DNA of 64,000 nt, taken from Clostridium massiliamazoniense. Lineage in GTDB: Bacteria > Bacillota > Clostridia > Clostridiales > Clostridiaceae. Each line of letters opens with the position of its first letter. The first letter of the stretch is position 1. The stretch covers positions 62,001-126,000 of the forward strand of contig NZ_LN879467.1 in assembly GCF_001403635.1 (NCBI RefSeq), written 5' to 3'. The position numbers were made by a program, and so were the translations under genes. This document shows positions 25,899 to 35,350 of the stretch, piece by piece. The notes beneath the pieces are model-generated. The model was not told the origin of the DNA. It searched no databases and worked only from the letters and a program-made list of their open reading frames with translations.

Positions 25899-27497
25899 AT
25901 GAATTCTTCAAAAGGGATTATAATTTTAACTTTTACAAATATATGTTCTAAGGTACTGTCTCTTATATACATACCCTTATTAACTTTAACTATAGGTGAT
26001 TTTGGGTATGGGATTTATGCATCGGCCTATAATGTTTATGTATTTATATATATGATAACTATAGCAGGGGTTTCTACAGCTATACCTAAATTAATGGCAG
26101 AGTATAGTGCAACAGGGCATGAGCGAGACGCATCAGCTTCTTTTAAAATAGGAAGAAATATATCATTGCTTATGGGGATAACGATGACTATATTGTTATT
26201 TTTGTTTGCAGTTCCAGCTTCAAAATTTGTTAATAGTAGCAAATCATATTTAGCAATATTAGTTCTTTGTCCTAGTATATTTTTCACAGCACTTATAAGT
26301 GCATATAGAGCCTATTTTCAAGGAAGAACAAAGTTAAATGCTATAGGAATTTCTCAATTATTAGAACAGGTTTTAAATGTAATATTTAGTGTTATGTTTT
26401 CTTATTTGCTTATGGGTTTTGGAATTGAATATGGTGTAGCAGGGGGAGCTTTAGGAACTACCATAGGAGCTTTGGGAGCTTTGGTATACTTGAAATTTGC
26501 TTATAGAAAAGAAATTAGAACTAAAAGAAAGACTAAAAAAAGAAAGAATTCAAACAATTATATCTTTAAATATATAGTTAGATATTCAGTACCTTTAATA
26601 TTATCAACGGCATTTATTTATGCAGGAAATAATTTAGTTGATATTAACTTAATAACAAGTGGGTTAATGAAAAGTGGTCTTGACCATAAGGCTGCAACTA
26701 TAATGTATGGACATTTTAATAAATATATGCAAATAATAAATACACCAATGATAATAATAACATCTCTATCCATATATATTTTACCACTTATATCTAAAGA
26801 AAATGCTTCTAAAAATAAGAATCTACTTAAAAATTCAATAAGTAGATTAATAAATTTAGGATTTTTAATAGCTTTACCAGCAGCAGTTGGAATGTCAATT
26901 TTAAGTGAAGAAATTTTCACTGCTATTTTTGGACCCAATAGAATAGGGGCAGCACCTATTATGAAATATGGCTCATCAGTATTTGTATTTTTATCAGTAT
27001 ACTATTTAACTAATACTATGATGAATAGCTTAGGGAAAGTAAAAGAAGGTGTTTTTACATCATTTATAGGGGTAATAATAAAAATTATATGTGATTTTAT
27101 TTTTATACCAATAGGTATATTTAATATTTATGGAGCTGTAATAGGCTTACTTTTAGCTAATTTAACTATGGTTATAATGAATATGAAGATTATAGAAAAG
27201 CATATAAAGAGTAATGGAATATTAAGAAAAGCTTGGATTAAGCCTGCTATAGGAGCAATTATAATGGGAGTAGTAGTTATTGGCTCAAAGTTGTTAATTT
27301 TAGGGACATTAAAATCTATACTTGGAGTATATATAGGTAACCTTCTTGCAATGGTTATAATAATATATCTAGGTGCTTTGGTTTATATAAATATAATGTT
27401 ATGTATTGATGGCATAGATAAAGAGTTGTTAGATAAAGTACCAAAGAAAATAAGTATCTTATTTGGAATTAAAAATAAAGTAATTCAAAATATATAG
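25899..27497 (+). CDS. MOP-superfamily polysaccharide/lipid flippase (SpoVB/MurJ-like)
   Basis: Fourteen hydrophobic helices over 532 residues. The N-terminus KGIIILTFTNICSKVLSLIY, LTIGDFGYGIYASAYNVYVF and VSTAIPKLMAEYSA, and the basic loop at about 200-220 (RTKRKTKKRKNSNN), are typical of SpoVB/YtgP-type exporters of lipid-linked wall precursors in Firmicutes. The frame opens at GTG 25881, but GGTGGGGG fits the ATG at 25899. Single gene; whether it acts in vegetative wall synthesis or sporulation cannot be told. Confidence 0.88.
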   Translation: MNSSKGIIILTFTNICSKVLSLIYIPLLTLTIGDFGYGIYASAYNVYVFIYMITIAGVSTAIPKLMAEYSATGHERDASASFKIGRNISLLMGITMTILLFLFAVPASKFVNSSKSYLAILVLCPSIFFTALISAYRAYFQGRTKLNAIGISQLLEQVLNVIFSVMFSYLLMGFGIEYGVAGGALGTTIGALGALVYLKFAYRKEIRTKRKTKKRKNSNNYIFKYIVRYSVPLILSTAFIYAGNNLVDINLITSGLMKSGLDHKAATIMYGHFNKYMQIINTPMIIITSLSIYILPLISKENASKNKNLLKNSISRLINLGFLIALPAAVGMSILSEEIFTAIFGPNRIGAAPIMKYGSSVFVFLSVYYLTNTMMNSLGKVKEGVFTSFIGVIIKIICDFIFIPIGIFNIYGAVIGLLLANLTMVIMNMKIIEKHIKSNGILRKAWIKPAIGAIIMGVVVIGSKLLILGTLKSILGVYIGNLLAMVIIIYLGALVYINIMLCIDGIDKELLDKVPKKISILFGIKNKVIQNI

Positions 27498-27516
27498 CAA
27501 TAGATTAATTAAGTAT

Positions 27517-27566
27517 AATCCCAGTTGGAAAATAGTCAATGAGAATTTCAAACTGGGATATTTTTA
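27517..27566 (+). terminator. terminator after flippase gene
   Basis: ATCCCAGTT / AACTGGGAT (27518-27526 with 27551-27559) followed by ATTTTT. Confidence 0.85.
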
Positions 27567-27684
27567 GTTTAACTAGAAAAGACTCAGTAAGTAAAAACTT
27601 ATAATTTATAATAATTATATTGAAATATAGAGTTAGAGAATTTTTGTAATTAATTATGTTTTTTGATAATATTTAATTATAAAC

Positions 27685-27768
27685 TTCCATTTAATTTAGA
27701 TAGTGTTAAAACTATATATAAAATTTAATGGAAATTATAAGATGAAAATTTATTTTATGTATAAATAA
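27685..27768 (+). promoter_or_regulatory. possible attenuator-type leader of the TetM-like gene
   Basis: A long imperfect hairpin (TTCCATT...AATGGAA with inner ATAGT / ACTAT, 27685-27733) is followed by an 8-codon ORF at 27742-27768 (MKIYFMYK) that ends just before the ribosome site of the GTPase gene. Ribosomal-protection genes such as tetM carry leader-peptide attenuators; here the resemblance is only in layout. Confidence 0.35.
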
Positions 27769-27783
27769 AAGAGGAGATTAATT

Positions 27784-29739
27784 ATGAATATAACAGTTGG
27801 AGTATTTGCCCATGTAGATGCTGGAAAAACTACTTTTTCAGAGCAATTACTTTATCATGGAGATGCAATAAGAAATCCAGGGAGAGTTGATCATAAGAAT
27901 TCTTATTTAGATAATCATTATATAGAGAAAGATAGAGGAATAACTGTATTTTCTGATATTGGGATTTTTAATTATAACAATAAAAAATATTATTTAATAG
28001 ATACACCAGGACATATAGATTTTTCGCCAGAAATGGAGAGAGCTATTTCTGTATTGGATTATGCAATTTTAATAATAAGTTCTGTAGAAGGAATTCAAGG
28101 ACATAGTGAAACAATTTGGGAAATATTAAGAAAAAATAAAATTCCAACATGTATTTTTGTAAATAAGATGGATAGAGAGGGAAGCGACTTTGAAAAGATA
28201 ATAGAGGAAATTAAATTAAAGTTAAGTGAAAATATAATATGCTTAAGCAATGAATTTAACTTAGAAAAATGGAATGATTCTAATATTGAAGAGTTAGCTC
28301 AATGTGATGAGGACTTGTTAGTTACCTATTTGGAGGAAGGATATTCTAAAGATTTATGGAATAAAAGTTTAATAAAATTATTTAAAAAAGAAAAGATATT
28401 TCCTATTTTTTCAGGAGCAGCTTTATTGGATAAGGGAATTAAAGAATTTTTAGATATATTCTCTGAAATAACAGAAAGTAATTATAATGAAAAAAGTAAT
28501 TTTACAGGGAAAGTATTTAAAATAAAATATGATGAAAAGGGGGAAAGATTAACATTCATAAAAGTATTAACAGGAGAGATAAAGCCAAAAGATATAATTA
28601 GCTATAGTCAGGGCGATAGCTTCATAGAAGAAAAAATAAACTCAATAAGACTTTATAATGGAAATAAATTTGATGTCCTAGAAAAATCTGTGGCAGGTGA
28701 TATTGTAGCTGTTTTAGGAATTAGTAGTTTAGAGGCTGGAGATGGAATTGGCATTGAAAGTAATAAGGAATATAAAATGGTTCCAACTTTAAAGTCAAAA
28801 GTTATTTTTAATGATAAAATAAATCCAAGAGAAATTTTAAAATATTTTAAAATTTTAGAATCAGAGGATAAGAGTTTAGGTGTAACTTGGAATGAGGAAG
28901 CAAAAGAAATAAACATTAGTATAATGGGAGCCGTTCAATTAGAAGTTCTTAAAGAGATATTAAAAGAGAGATTTAAGGTAGACATAATTTTTGGTACCCC
29001 AACTATTTTATATAAAGAAACTGCTTTAGGAGAAACTATGGGCTGTGGACATTTTGAGCCTTTAGGTCATTATGCAGAGGTAATAATGAAAATAAAAGAA
29101 GGGGAAAGAGGTAGAGGAATTAAATTTATAAATAAGTGTCATGCAGATCATTTGACTGTAGGACATCAAAACCTAATAAAAACACATATATATGAATGTG
29201 AACATAATGGTATTTTAACAGGGGCTCCAGTAACAGATTTAGAAATAACTTTATTAACAGGTAGAGCGCATAATAAGCATACAAGTGGAGGGGATTTTAG
29301 GGAAGCAACAAAAAGAGCTTTAAGACAAGGGTTGGAAAATATGGACAATAAACTTTTAGAACCTTTTTATAAGTTTAAAATTGATGTTAATATGAATTTG
29401 ATGGGAAGAGTGATTTCAGATATCCAGAAAATGAAAGGTGAATTTTTAGAACCAAAAAACAATGGAGAGAGAGTTACCATTGAGGGAAGAGGACCTGTAG
29501 CCACATTTATGAATTATGCATTAGAATTTCAATCATTTACAAAAGGAAAAGGAGCTTTAAGCTTAGTTTTTGATGGATATGATTTTTGTCATAATGAAGA
29601 GGAGATTATAGATAATATTGCTTATAATAAAGATGCTGATATTAATTATACATCAACATCAATATTTTGTTCTAAAGGACAAGCTTATTTAGTAGAGGGA
29701 AAAAATGCAATGAAGGAAATGCATTGTTTAAAAAAATAA
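27784..29739 (+). CDS. TetM-like translation-factor GTPase (ribosomal protection family)
   Basis: EF-G-like GTPase of 651 residues, the size of TetM/TetO/TetB(P). G1 AHVDAGKT (9-16), switch I RGIT (51-54), DTPGH (73-77), NKMD (127-130), SGAA (about 211-214); domain IV carries CGHFEPLGHYAEVIMKIKEG and HTSGGDFREATKRALRQGL. Acts on the ribosome. The sequence departs from known Tet proteins (for example FSEQLLYHGDAIRNPGRVDH at the start), so tetracycline resistance is possible but not shown; NCBI-style name would be translation factor GTPase family protein. GAGGAG lies 7 bases before ATG. Copy I of the dispersed repeat begins 3 bases after the stop. Confidence 0.9.
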   Translation: MNITVGVFAHVDAGKTTFSEQLLYHGDAIRNPGRVDHKNSYLDNHYIEKDRGITVFSDIGIFNYNNKKYYLIDTPGHIDFSPEMERAISVLDYAILIISSVEGIQGHSETIWEILRKNKIPTCIFVNKMDREGSDFEKIIEEIKLKLSENIICLSNEFNLEKWNDSNIEELAQCDEDLLVTYLEEGYSKDLWNKSLIKLFKKEKIFPIFSGAALLDKGIKEFLDIFSEITESNYNEKSNFTGKVFKIKYDEKGERLTFIKVLTGEIKPKDIISYSQGDSFIEEKINSIRLYNGNKFDVLEKSVAGDIVAVLGISSLEAGDGIGIESNKEYKMVPTLKSKVIFNDKINPREILKYFKILESEDKSLGVTWNEEAKEINISIMGAVQLEVLKEILKERFKVDIIFGTPTILYKETALGETMGCGHFEPLGHYAEVIMKIKEGERGRGIKFINKCHADHLTVGHQNLIKTHIYECEHNGILTGAPVTDLEITLLTGRAHNKHTSGGDFREATKRALRQGLENMDNKLLEPFYKFKIDVNMNLMGRVISDIQKMKGEFLEPKNNGERVTIEGRGPVATFMNYALEFQSFTKGKGALSLVFDGYDFCHNEEEIIDNIAYNKDADINYTSTSIFCSKGQAYLVEGKNAMKEMHCLKK

Positions 29740-29742
29740 GTT

Positions 29743-29862
29743 ATTTAATTGAGTAAAGTTAAAGTTTTATCTAGATTTTAGAAATAATTATATAAGAATA
29801 GGTGTCTAGTTCTTTTCAGAGTATAGAAAATTAGAGGAGCACAAATTCTAGTTAGCATAAAA
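29743..29862 (+). repeat. dispersed structured repeat, copy I (degenerate)
   Basis: TTTAATTGAG, ATCTAGATTTTAG, then GGTGTCTAGTT, AGTATAGAAAATTAGAGGAG, CACAAATTCTAGTTAGCAT aligns in order with copies A and G over its whole length, though many positions differ. Immediately follows the TetM-like gene. Confidence 0.5.
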
Positions 29863-29866
29863 ATAG

Positions 29867-29906
29867 AGTATTTCAAGATGGAATTACATTTTGAAATACT
29901 TTTTTG
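29867..29906 (+). terminator. terminator (GGAATTA hairpin family)
   Basis: AGTATTTCAA / TTGAAATACT (29867-29876 with 29891-29900), loop containing GATGGAATTACAT, then TTTTT. Confidence 0.88.
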
Positions 29907-30089
29907 CTTTTAGAGTAAATAATAAAACATTCTAGTAAGAACATATTGGAACTTTCTTTACTTTAAAAGTAGTTTTAATTAAAAAATTTATTTTTATATT
30001 AATATTATCTTAAATAAAATACTCGTAAATGAGTCTAATTACATAAAAATAAATACTATTATTATATTAATTTTAAAGGAGATGATATA

Positions 30090-31028
30090 TTGGTAGATAT
30101 ATGTTTATTAGGAACTGGCGGTGGAATGCCTATGCCTTATAGAGATTTATCTTCACTTTTAATAAATTTTAAAGGCCGAAAAATTCTTGTAGATTGTGGT
30201 GAAGGAACTCAAGTAGCTATGAGAAAAATAGGTTGGGGATTTAAATCTTTAGATATTATACTTATAACACATTGCCATGGTGATCATATAATTGGTTTGC
30301 CAGGTTTATTATCTACTATAGGAAATAGTGGAAGAGAGAAACCTATAATTATAATTGGTCCTGTAGGAATTAAAGATGTTATAAATGGATTAAGAGTTGC
30401 ATGTCCATATTTGCCTTACGAATTAATAGTATTAGAAAATCCTTCAACTATAAATTTAAAATTAGGTAAGGAAAATATTGATTTAGTTGATTCACTTAAT
30501 TATGATATTTCAATTAATACCTTAGAATTGGAACATTCTGCCCAATGCTTAGGATATAGCTTCTATTTTAAGAGATTAAGAAAATTTAATGTTGAAAAGG
30601 CCATTGCTAATAATGTTCCTAAGGAACTTTGGAGTAAACTTCAAAAAGAAGAAAAAGTAGTTATAGATAATAAAATTTATGATTCTAATTTAGTTTTAGG
30701 AGATGAAAGAAGGGGAATTAAGTTAAGTTTTATTACTGATAGTAGACCTTTAAATAGTATTCCTGATTTTATAAGTGAAAGTGATTTATTTATTTGTGAA
30801 GGTACCTATGGAGATGATGGGGATATAGATAAAGCTATAAAGAATAAACATATGACATTTAGTGAAGCAGCAACTCTCGCAAAAAAAGGTACTGTAAAGG
30901 AGTTATTATTGACACATTTTAGTCCAGCAATGCTAAATCCCGATGAATTTTTAGAAAATGCAAATAATATATTTGAAAATACACTTTTAGGAGTAGATCG
31001 AATCATTAAAACTTTAAATTATTCCTAA
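30090..31028 (+). CDS. rnz: ribonuclease Z
   Basis: Metallo-beta-lactamase-fold endonuclease that trims tRNA 3' trailers. Phosphodiesterase motif [10 protein letters not shown] (H61, H63, D65, H66), the N-terminal [23 protein letters not shown] (35-41), [10 protein letters not shown] (His ligand), ITDSRP (Asp ligand) and LLTHFSP (last His) are in the right order; the arm [19 protein letters not shown] matches the exosite insertion of RNase Z. 312 residues is the usual length. Starts at TTG with AAAGGAGA 8 bases upstream. Confidence 0.93.
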   Translation: MVDICLLGTGGGMPMPYRDLSSLLINFKGRKILVDCGEGTQVAMRKIGWGFKSLDIILITHCHGDHIIGLPGLLSTIGNSGREKPIIIIGPVGIKDVINGLRVACPYLPYELIVLENPSTINLKLGKENIDLVDSLNYDISINTLELEHSAQCLGYSFYFKRLRKFNVEKAIANNVPKELWSKLQKEEKVVIDNKIYDSNLVLGDERRGIKLSFITDSRPLNSIPDFISESDLFICEGTYGDDGDIDKAIKNKHMTFSEAATLAKKGTVKELLLTHFSPAMLNPDEFLENANNIFENTLLGVDRIIKTLNYS

Positions 31029-31114
31029 AATAACATTGTATTATGTACATAAAAATAGTATATTTAGTAATATGTGAATTTTTTTATTAAAATTTAATTA
31101 AAGGACTGATAATT

Positions 31115-31645
31115 GTGAGTAAAAATAGTAACAATAAAAGTAATTTAAAAACAGGTAGACCTATTATAAAACTTAAGTTTAATAATACTGAAAAAATTAT
31201 GATTACTATTTCTATAGCTGTGACACTTTTAATGTGGGCATATGTATTGCTTAATGTAAAACAAATGCCAATGACAATACCTACTCACTTTACTATGAGT
31301 GGAAAACCAAATTCTTGGGGAAGTAGGAATACAATATTTATAATGCCCATTATATGTTCTGTTGTAATTGGACTATTAATATCTATAAGTAGATTTCCTA
31401 GGTTTTTTAATTATCCCATAAAAATAACTGAAAAGAATGCAGAGAAGCAATATAGAAATTCAGGGCAATTAATGTTAGCGTTAGCTATAGAACTTCCTTT
31501 AGTATTTTTATATATAGAATATAAAATTGTACAAAGTGCTTTAGGACTATCTTTAGGCCTTGGAAATTATTTCTTTACTATATTTATAGTTATAATATTT
31601 GGAACTATAATATTTTTTACAAGAAGAATGAGAAAATTAGGATAA
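31115..31645 (+). CDS. DUF1648 domain membrane protein
   Basis: Four predicted helices (about 27-49, 75-93, 115-130, 148-170). The loop after the first helix, QMPMTIPTHFTMSGKPNSWG, is the DUF1648 signature. Members include SdpI-like immunity proteins, but the SdpI C-terminal domain is absent and no toxin gene is near. Starts at GTG with AAAGGA upstream. Confidence 0.82.
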   Translation: MSKNSNNKSNLKTGRPIIKLKFNNTEKIMITISIAVTLLMWAYVLLNVKQMPMTIPTHFTMSGKPNSWGSRNTIFIMPIICSVVIGLLISISRFPRFFNYPIKITEKNAEKQYRNSGQLMLALAIELPLVFLYIEYKIVQSALGLSLGLGNYFFTIFIVIIFGTIIFFTRRMRKLG

Positions 31646-31710
31646 TAATTATCTTTAATTTAATAAATTATATTAAGTATTTAAAATGCGTAATAATTGG
31701 AGGATTAGGT

Positions 31711-32388
31711 ATGAATAAAGAAAATACAAAAGAAGAAGTGCTAAAAGCATTTAACTTTAGATGTGCATGCAAAGAATTTGATCCAGAAAAGAAAATATCA
31801 AAGGAAGATTTTGATTTTATATTAGAAACAGGTAGACTTTCTCCAAGCTCATTAGGATTAGAACCATGGAGATTTGTAGTTCTACAAAATAAGGAATTAA
31901 GAGAAAAATTAAAGCCTATATCATGGGGAGCTCAAGGGCAACTTCCAACTGCTAGTCATTATGTTATATTACTTGCTAGAAATAAAGAAGAGATGACTTA
32001 TAATTCAGAATATATAGATAAAATGATGAAAGTTACCCATAAAATACCTCAAGATATAGCTGAACTTAGAAGAAATAGAATAGAAGATTACCAAAAAAAT
32101 GATGCGAAAATGTTTGATACAGACAGAGGTGTATTTGATTGGGCATGTAAACAAGTATACATAGCTATGGGAAATATGATGACATCTGCAGCAATGATAG
32201 GAATAGATTTATGTCCAATAGAAGGATATAATAGAGATGAAGCAGAAAAAATACTTGAAGATGCTGGTATTTTAGATAAGAGCAAATTTGGTATAGCTTG
32301 TATGGTGGCATTTGGATATAGATTAAACGAGCCAAAAAGAGCAAAAACGAGACAATCTATTGAAGAAATTATTCAGTGGGTTAATTAA
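31711..32388 (+). CDS. nitroreductase family NAD(P)H-dependent FMN oxidoreductase
   Basis: 225 residues. FMN-binding N-terminal FRCACKEFDPEKKISKEDF and ETGRLSPSSLGLEPWRFVVL, then the NfsB-like AYMAMGNMM-type region QVYIAMGNMMTSAAMIGIDL with CPIEGYN, and C-terminal GYRLNEPKRAKTRQS. These are flavin enzymes that reduce quinones, nitro compounds or flavins. GGAGG lies 8 bases before ATG. Single gene closed by a strong terminator. Confidence 0.92.
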   Translation: MNKENTKEEVLKAFNFRCACKEFDPEKKISKEDFDFILETGRLSPSSLGLEPWRFVVLQNKELREKLKPISWGAQGQLPTASHYVILLARNKEEMTYNSEYIDKMMKVTHKIPQDIAELRRNRIEDYQKNDAKMFDTDRGVFDWACKQVYIAMGNMMTSAAMIGIDLCPIEGYNRDEAEKILEDAGILDKSKFGIACMVAFGYRLNEPKRAKTRQSIEEIIQWVN

Positions 32389-32450
32389 TAAAATGTAATA
32401 ATAATTTATTTTAGTAGAATTTCTTAAATTACTAAAATAAAAAAATGTAT

Positions 32451-32502
32451 AAATAAGAGTAAGATTTATTATTAAATATTTAAATCTTACTCTTATTTTT
32501 AT
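32451..32502 (+). terminator. Rho-independent terminator
   Basis: AAATAAGAGTAAGATTTA / TAAATCTTACTCTTATTT perfect stem (32451-32468 with 32481-32498), T-run. Confidence 0.93.
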
Positions 32503-32677
32503 AAAAAATTTAGTTATATAATAGTAGAATATATATATATATAAGGTGAAGAAGAATAAAGAAAATGGAAAATAATTTTAATATATGGGTATTGATGGGT
32601 AATTAGTAAATATACTTATTTGCAAAAAAAGTGTATTATTAATGTGGATTAATTAACAAAGGATGGAGTAGATTTAT

Positions 32678-35089
32678 ATGAACAAAGGTAAAATCTTAGG
32701 TATATTATTAATAGCAGGAGCTTCAATTTTTACAGTTAGAGGTGGAGCTCAACTAAATATTAATAAAACCAAAATTAATAATAATGTATTATTAGTTAAA
32801 AATAATACAACTAATTTAAAAAAGACCTCTAATTCTACTTTAACAAAGGAAGAAGTAAATAGTTTAAAGAATAAAACTATAGAAGTTCACGGAATGAAAT
32901 TTACAGGGTTGAAGGCAGTTAAAATTGCACCTGATATGTCAACAGGTGAATTTGTAGCTATACCAGGTTTTGATCCAAATGGATTTGCCTCTTCAGTAAA
33001 CCAAGAATTATATAATTATGAATTAAATCCAGCTAATGATCAAGCTGCAATGAATGAAGCAACTCAATTACATGGTGGAGATCCAACAGATACTTGTGTT
33101 TATTTTCAATCTTCAGCTTTAAGAGCTATAGGTGAAGATGTTCCTTATTATATAGGATATACAACACATTTAGAAAATTGGTTAGCTAATAATGGGTGGA
33201 CAAGACATACAAACTTTCAATTCATACAAAGAGGGGATATTTGTTTTGCAGGAACATATCATACATTCTTATTTATGGGATGGGAAGACAAAGCTAAAGG
33301 AATAGCTTATGTAATGGGTAATGAAAGCTTCACAGAACCTTATTATAGAAACAGAAATCTTAATGGACAAAGTCCTGTAACATATGGAAATAATTCTTAT
33401 TACCAAGCAACATGCTATTGGACTTATGGACAAGGATATACAGGACCAGTAACAGGAAACAATCCAGTTCACCAAGGAGGATATAATGCAATAGGAACTG
33501 CCACAGCAACATCATCATTAAACATACAAGCAGGACCTAACACTTGGAGTAATGTAATAGGAAATGTTCCTAATGGTGTTACAGTACCAGTTATATCAGA
33601 AGATGGAGCTTGGTATAAAGTTTATTATAATGGAGTTACTGGCTGGATAGATGGAAACTATACTGATGGATTAGATGAAAGCTTAGGAAAAGGAGCAGCA
33701 CCAACAGATATGCCACAAGGTGATAATTTAACAGTAACTTCACCAATAGGATTATGGTTAACAAATGGACCAAGTGCTGAAAGTGGAAATATAGTATTAT
33801 TACCAAATGGAACTCCAGTAAAAGCTTTAGCATTTCAAAATGGATGGTACAAAGTAAATTATGAAGGAACTATTGGTTGGTTAGATGCACAATATACTAG
33901 TGCTAATGGTAAAAACATATTACCTAACACTTCTGTTCCAAAACAACCTCAGTCAAGAACATTTACTCAACATGAAGTCAATGGAACGGTAACAGTTGAC
34001 TGTGATGGATTATGGATAAATGAAAATCCTTTTGTAAATGATGGAAATATAATAATAGTGCCACATGGAACAAAGTTACAAGCTACAGCTGAAAGTAATA
34101 ACGGTTGGTATAAAGTAACTTATAAAGGACATACTGGATGGATAGGTGGTTCACCTTACAGTTCATTTAAACCATCTTCAGAAAAAAGCTATACAGTAAC
34201 AAAAACATTTACAAATGGAGATTATGTAACAACAACAACTTCAGATCTTTGTATGAATAAAAAACCATTTCCAAATGATGGGGTAATAACAGTACTACCA
34301 AAAGGAACTACAGTTAAAGTTGTTGCTGAAAGTAACAATGGTTGGTATAAGGTTCAATATAAAGGGCAAACTGGATGGATAGGTGGACCTTATACTAATG
34401 GTGTTAAGGAACTTCAAACACAACCTAAAGGAAATCAAATAAATCAAAAAGTAATAGGTAAAGTTGAAGTAACAGCAGATGGACTATGTTTAAATGAACA
34501 TCCAGCACCAAATGATGGAATCATAACAGTACTAAGACATGGAACAGTAGTGCCTTATGTAGCAGTTTCAAGTAATGGTTGGTATAAAGTTATATACAAT
34601 GGCAAAGAAGGATGGATAGGTGGTTCACCTTATTCAAAAATAGTAAATGATAATAAGGGAAATAATGATAATCAATCTTCAAATAATGTAATAGGAACAA
34701 CAACAATAACTTCACCAATAGGCTTATGGGAGTTAAATTCACCATCAATGGCTGGTGGACATCTACAAGTTATCCCTTATGGAACAAAAGTAAATGTTTA
34801 TGGAGAAAATAATGGATGGTATGAAGTAAGTTATAAGGGACAAAAAGGATGGTCTTATGCTAAATATACAAGTGGTTTAAATAATGCCAATACATCGTCA
34901 CAAAAGGCAACAGTAATTTCACCAGTTGGATTATGGTTAAATAGCACTCCTTCAGTAGGAAATGGAATAGAAGTAATGCCATATAGAGCAACTATGACTA
35001 TATTAGCTCAAGAAGGAAATTGGACAAAAGTTAATTATAATGGAACAATAGGATGGTGTTATAATAAATATATAACTATAAATAATTAA
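32678..35089 (+). CDS. secreted papain-fold-like wall enzyme with seven SH3b domains
   Basis: Signal peptide (residues 1-24), a linker, then a catalytic-looking domain at about 75-265 with C140 in GGDPTDTCVYFQSSALRAIG, H195 in TYHTFLFMGWED and a polar GNES (214-217): the Cys-His order of NlpC/P60/CHAP-type peptidases. Seven bacterial SH3 repeats follow (about 272-800), each with GLW/CLN...P and a closing W-Y-K-V...G-x-T-G-W. SH3b domains bind peptidoglycan. No LPXTG or membrane anchor at the C-terminus. The likely role is wall remodelling or lysis; the peptidase assignment is from motif order only. Confidence 0.82.
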   Translation: MNKGKILGILLIAGASIFTVRGGAQLNINKTKINNNVLLVKNNTTNLKKTSNSTLTKEEVNSLKNKTIEVHGMKFTGLKAVKIAPDMSTGEFVAIPGFDPNGFASSVNQELYNYELNPANDQAAMNEATQLHGGDPTDTCVYFQSSALRAIGEDVPYYIGYTTHLENWLANNGWTRHTNFQFIQRGDICFAGTYHTFLFMGWEDKAKGIAYVMGNESFTEPYYRNRNLNGQSPVTYGNNSYYQATCYWTYGQGYTGPVTGNNPVHQGGYNAIGTATATSSLNIQAGPNTWSNVIGNVPNGVTVPVISEDGAWYKVYYNGVTGWIDGNYTDGLDESLGKGAAPTDMPQGDNLTVTSPIGLWLTNGPSAESGNIVLLPNGTPVKALAFQNGWYKVNYEGTIGWLDAQYTSANGKNILPNTSVPKQPQSRTFTQHEVNGTVTVDCDGLWINENPFVNDGNIIIVPHGTKLQATAESNNGWYKVTYKGHTGWIGGSPYSSFKPSSEKSYTVTKTFTNGDYVTTTTSDLCMNKKPFPNDGVITVLPKGTTVKVVAESNNGWYKVQYKGQTGWIGGPYTNGVKELQTQPKGNQINQKVIGKVEVTADGLCLNEHPAPNDGIITVLRHGTVVPYVAVSSNGWYKVIYNGKEGWIGGSPYSKIVNDNKGNNDNQSSNNVIGTTTITSPIGLWELNSPSMAGGHLQVIPYGTKVNVYGENNGWYEVSYKGQKGWSYAKYTSGLNNANTSSQKATVISPVGLWLNSTPSVGNGIEVMPYRATMTILAQEGNWTKVNYNGTIGWCYNKYITINN

Positions 35090-35130
35090 TTTTTAAAGAA
35101 TTAAGCAATCAAGGATTAATCACAATATTG

Positions 35131-35198
35131 ATATGCTCTCTTTATAGTATGCAGTTAAAGTAATAAAACTGTGTCTATGAAAGGGAGCATATTTTTTA
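35131..35198 (+). terminator. terminator after SH3b gene
   Basis: ATATGCTCTCTTTATAG / CTATGAAAGGGAGCATAT (35131-35147 with 35175-35192) then TTTTTT. Confidence 0.88.
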
Positions 35199-35283
35199 TT
35201 GAGTTTATAAATATAGTTATTGCCTATTCAATAAAAAATAATTTACCTTTATAAAATTTTTATTAAAAAATATTTTGTAAAGG

Positions 35284-35312
35284 TTTACTTAGAGATTAAG
35301 TTTTGTTATAAT
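35284..35312 (+). promoter_or_regulatory. sigma-A type promoter of chitinase gene
   Basis: TTTACT (35284-35289), 17-base spacer, TATAAT (35307-35312), 39 bases before the ATG. Confidence 0.65.
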
Positions 35313-35350
35313 TCATTTATGGTAATTATTTACAATTTGGAGGGGTATTA

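Noticed and set aside
27784-29739. Calling the GTPase a tetracycline resistance determinant
   Set aside because: Family membership is clear but the sequence differs from known Tet classes as I recall them; resistance needs a phylogeny or assay.
31115-31645. SdpI-type toxin immunity protein
   Set aside because: Only the DUF1648 part is present; the SdpI domain and a toxin neighbour are absent.
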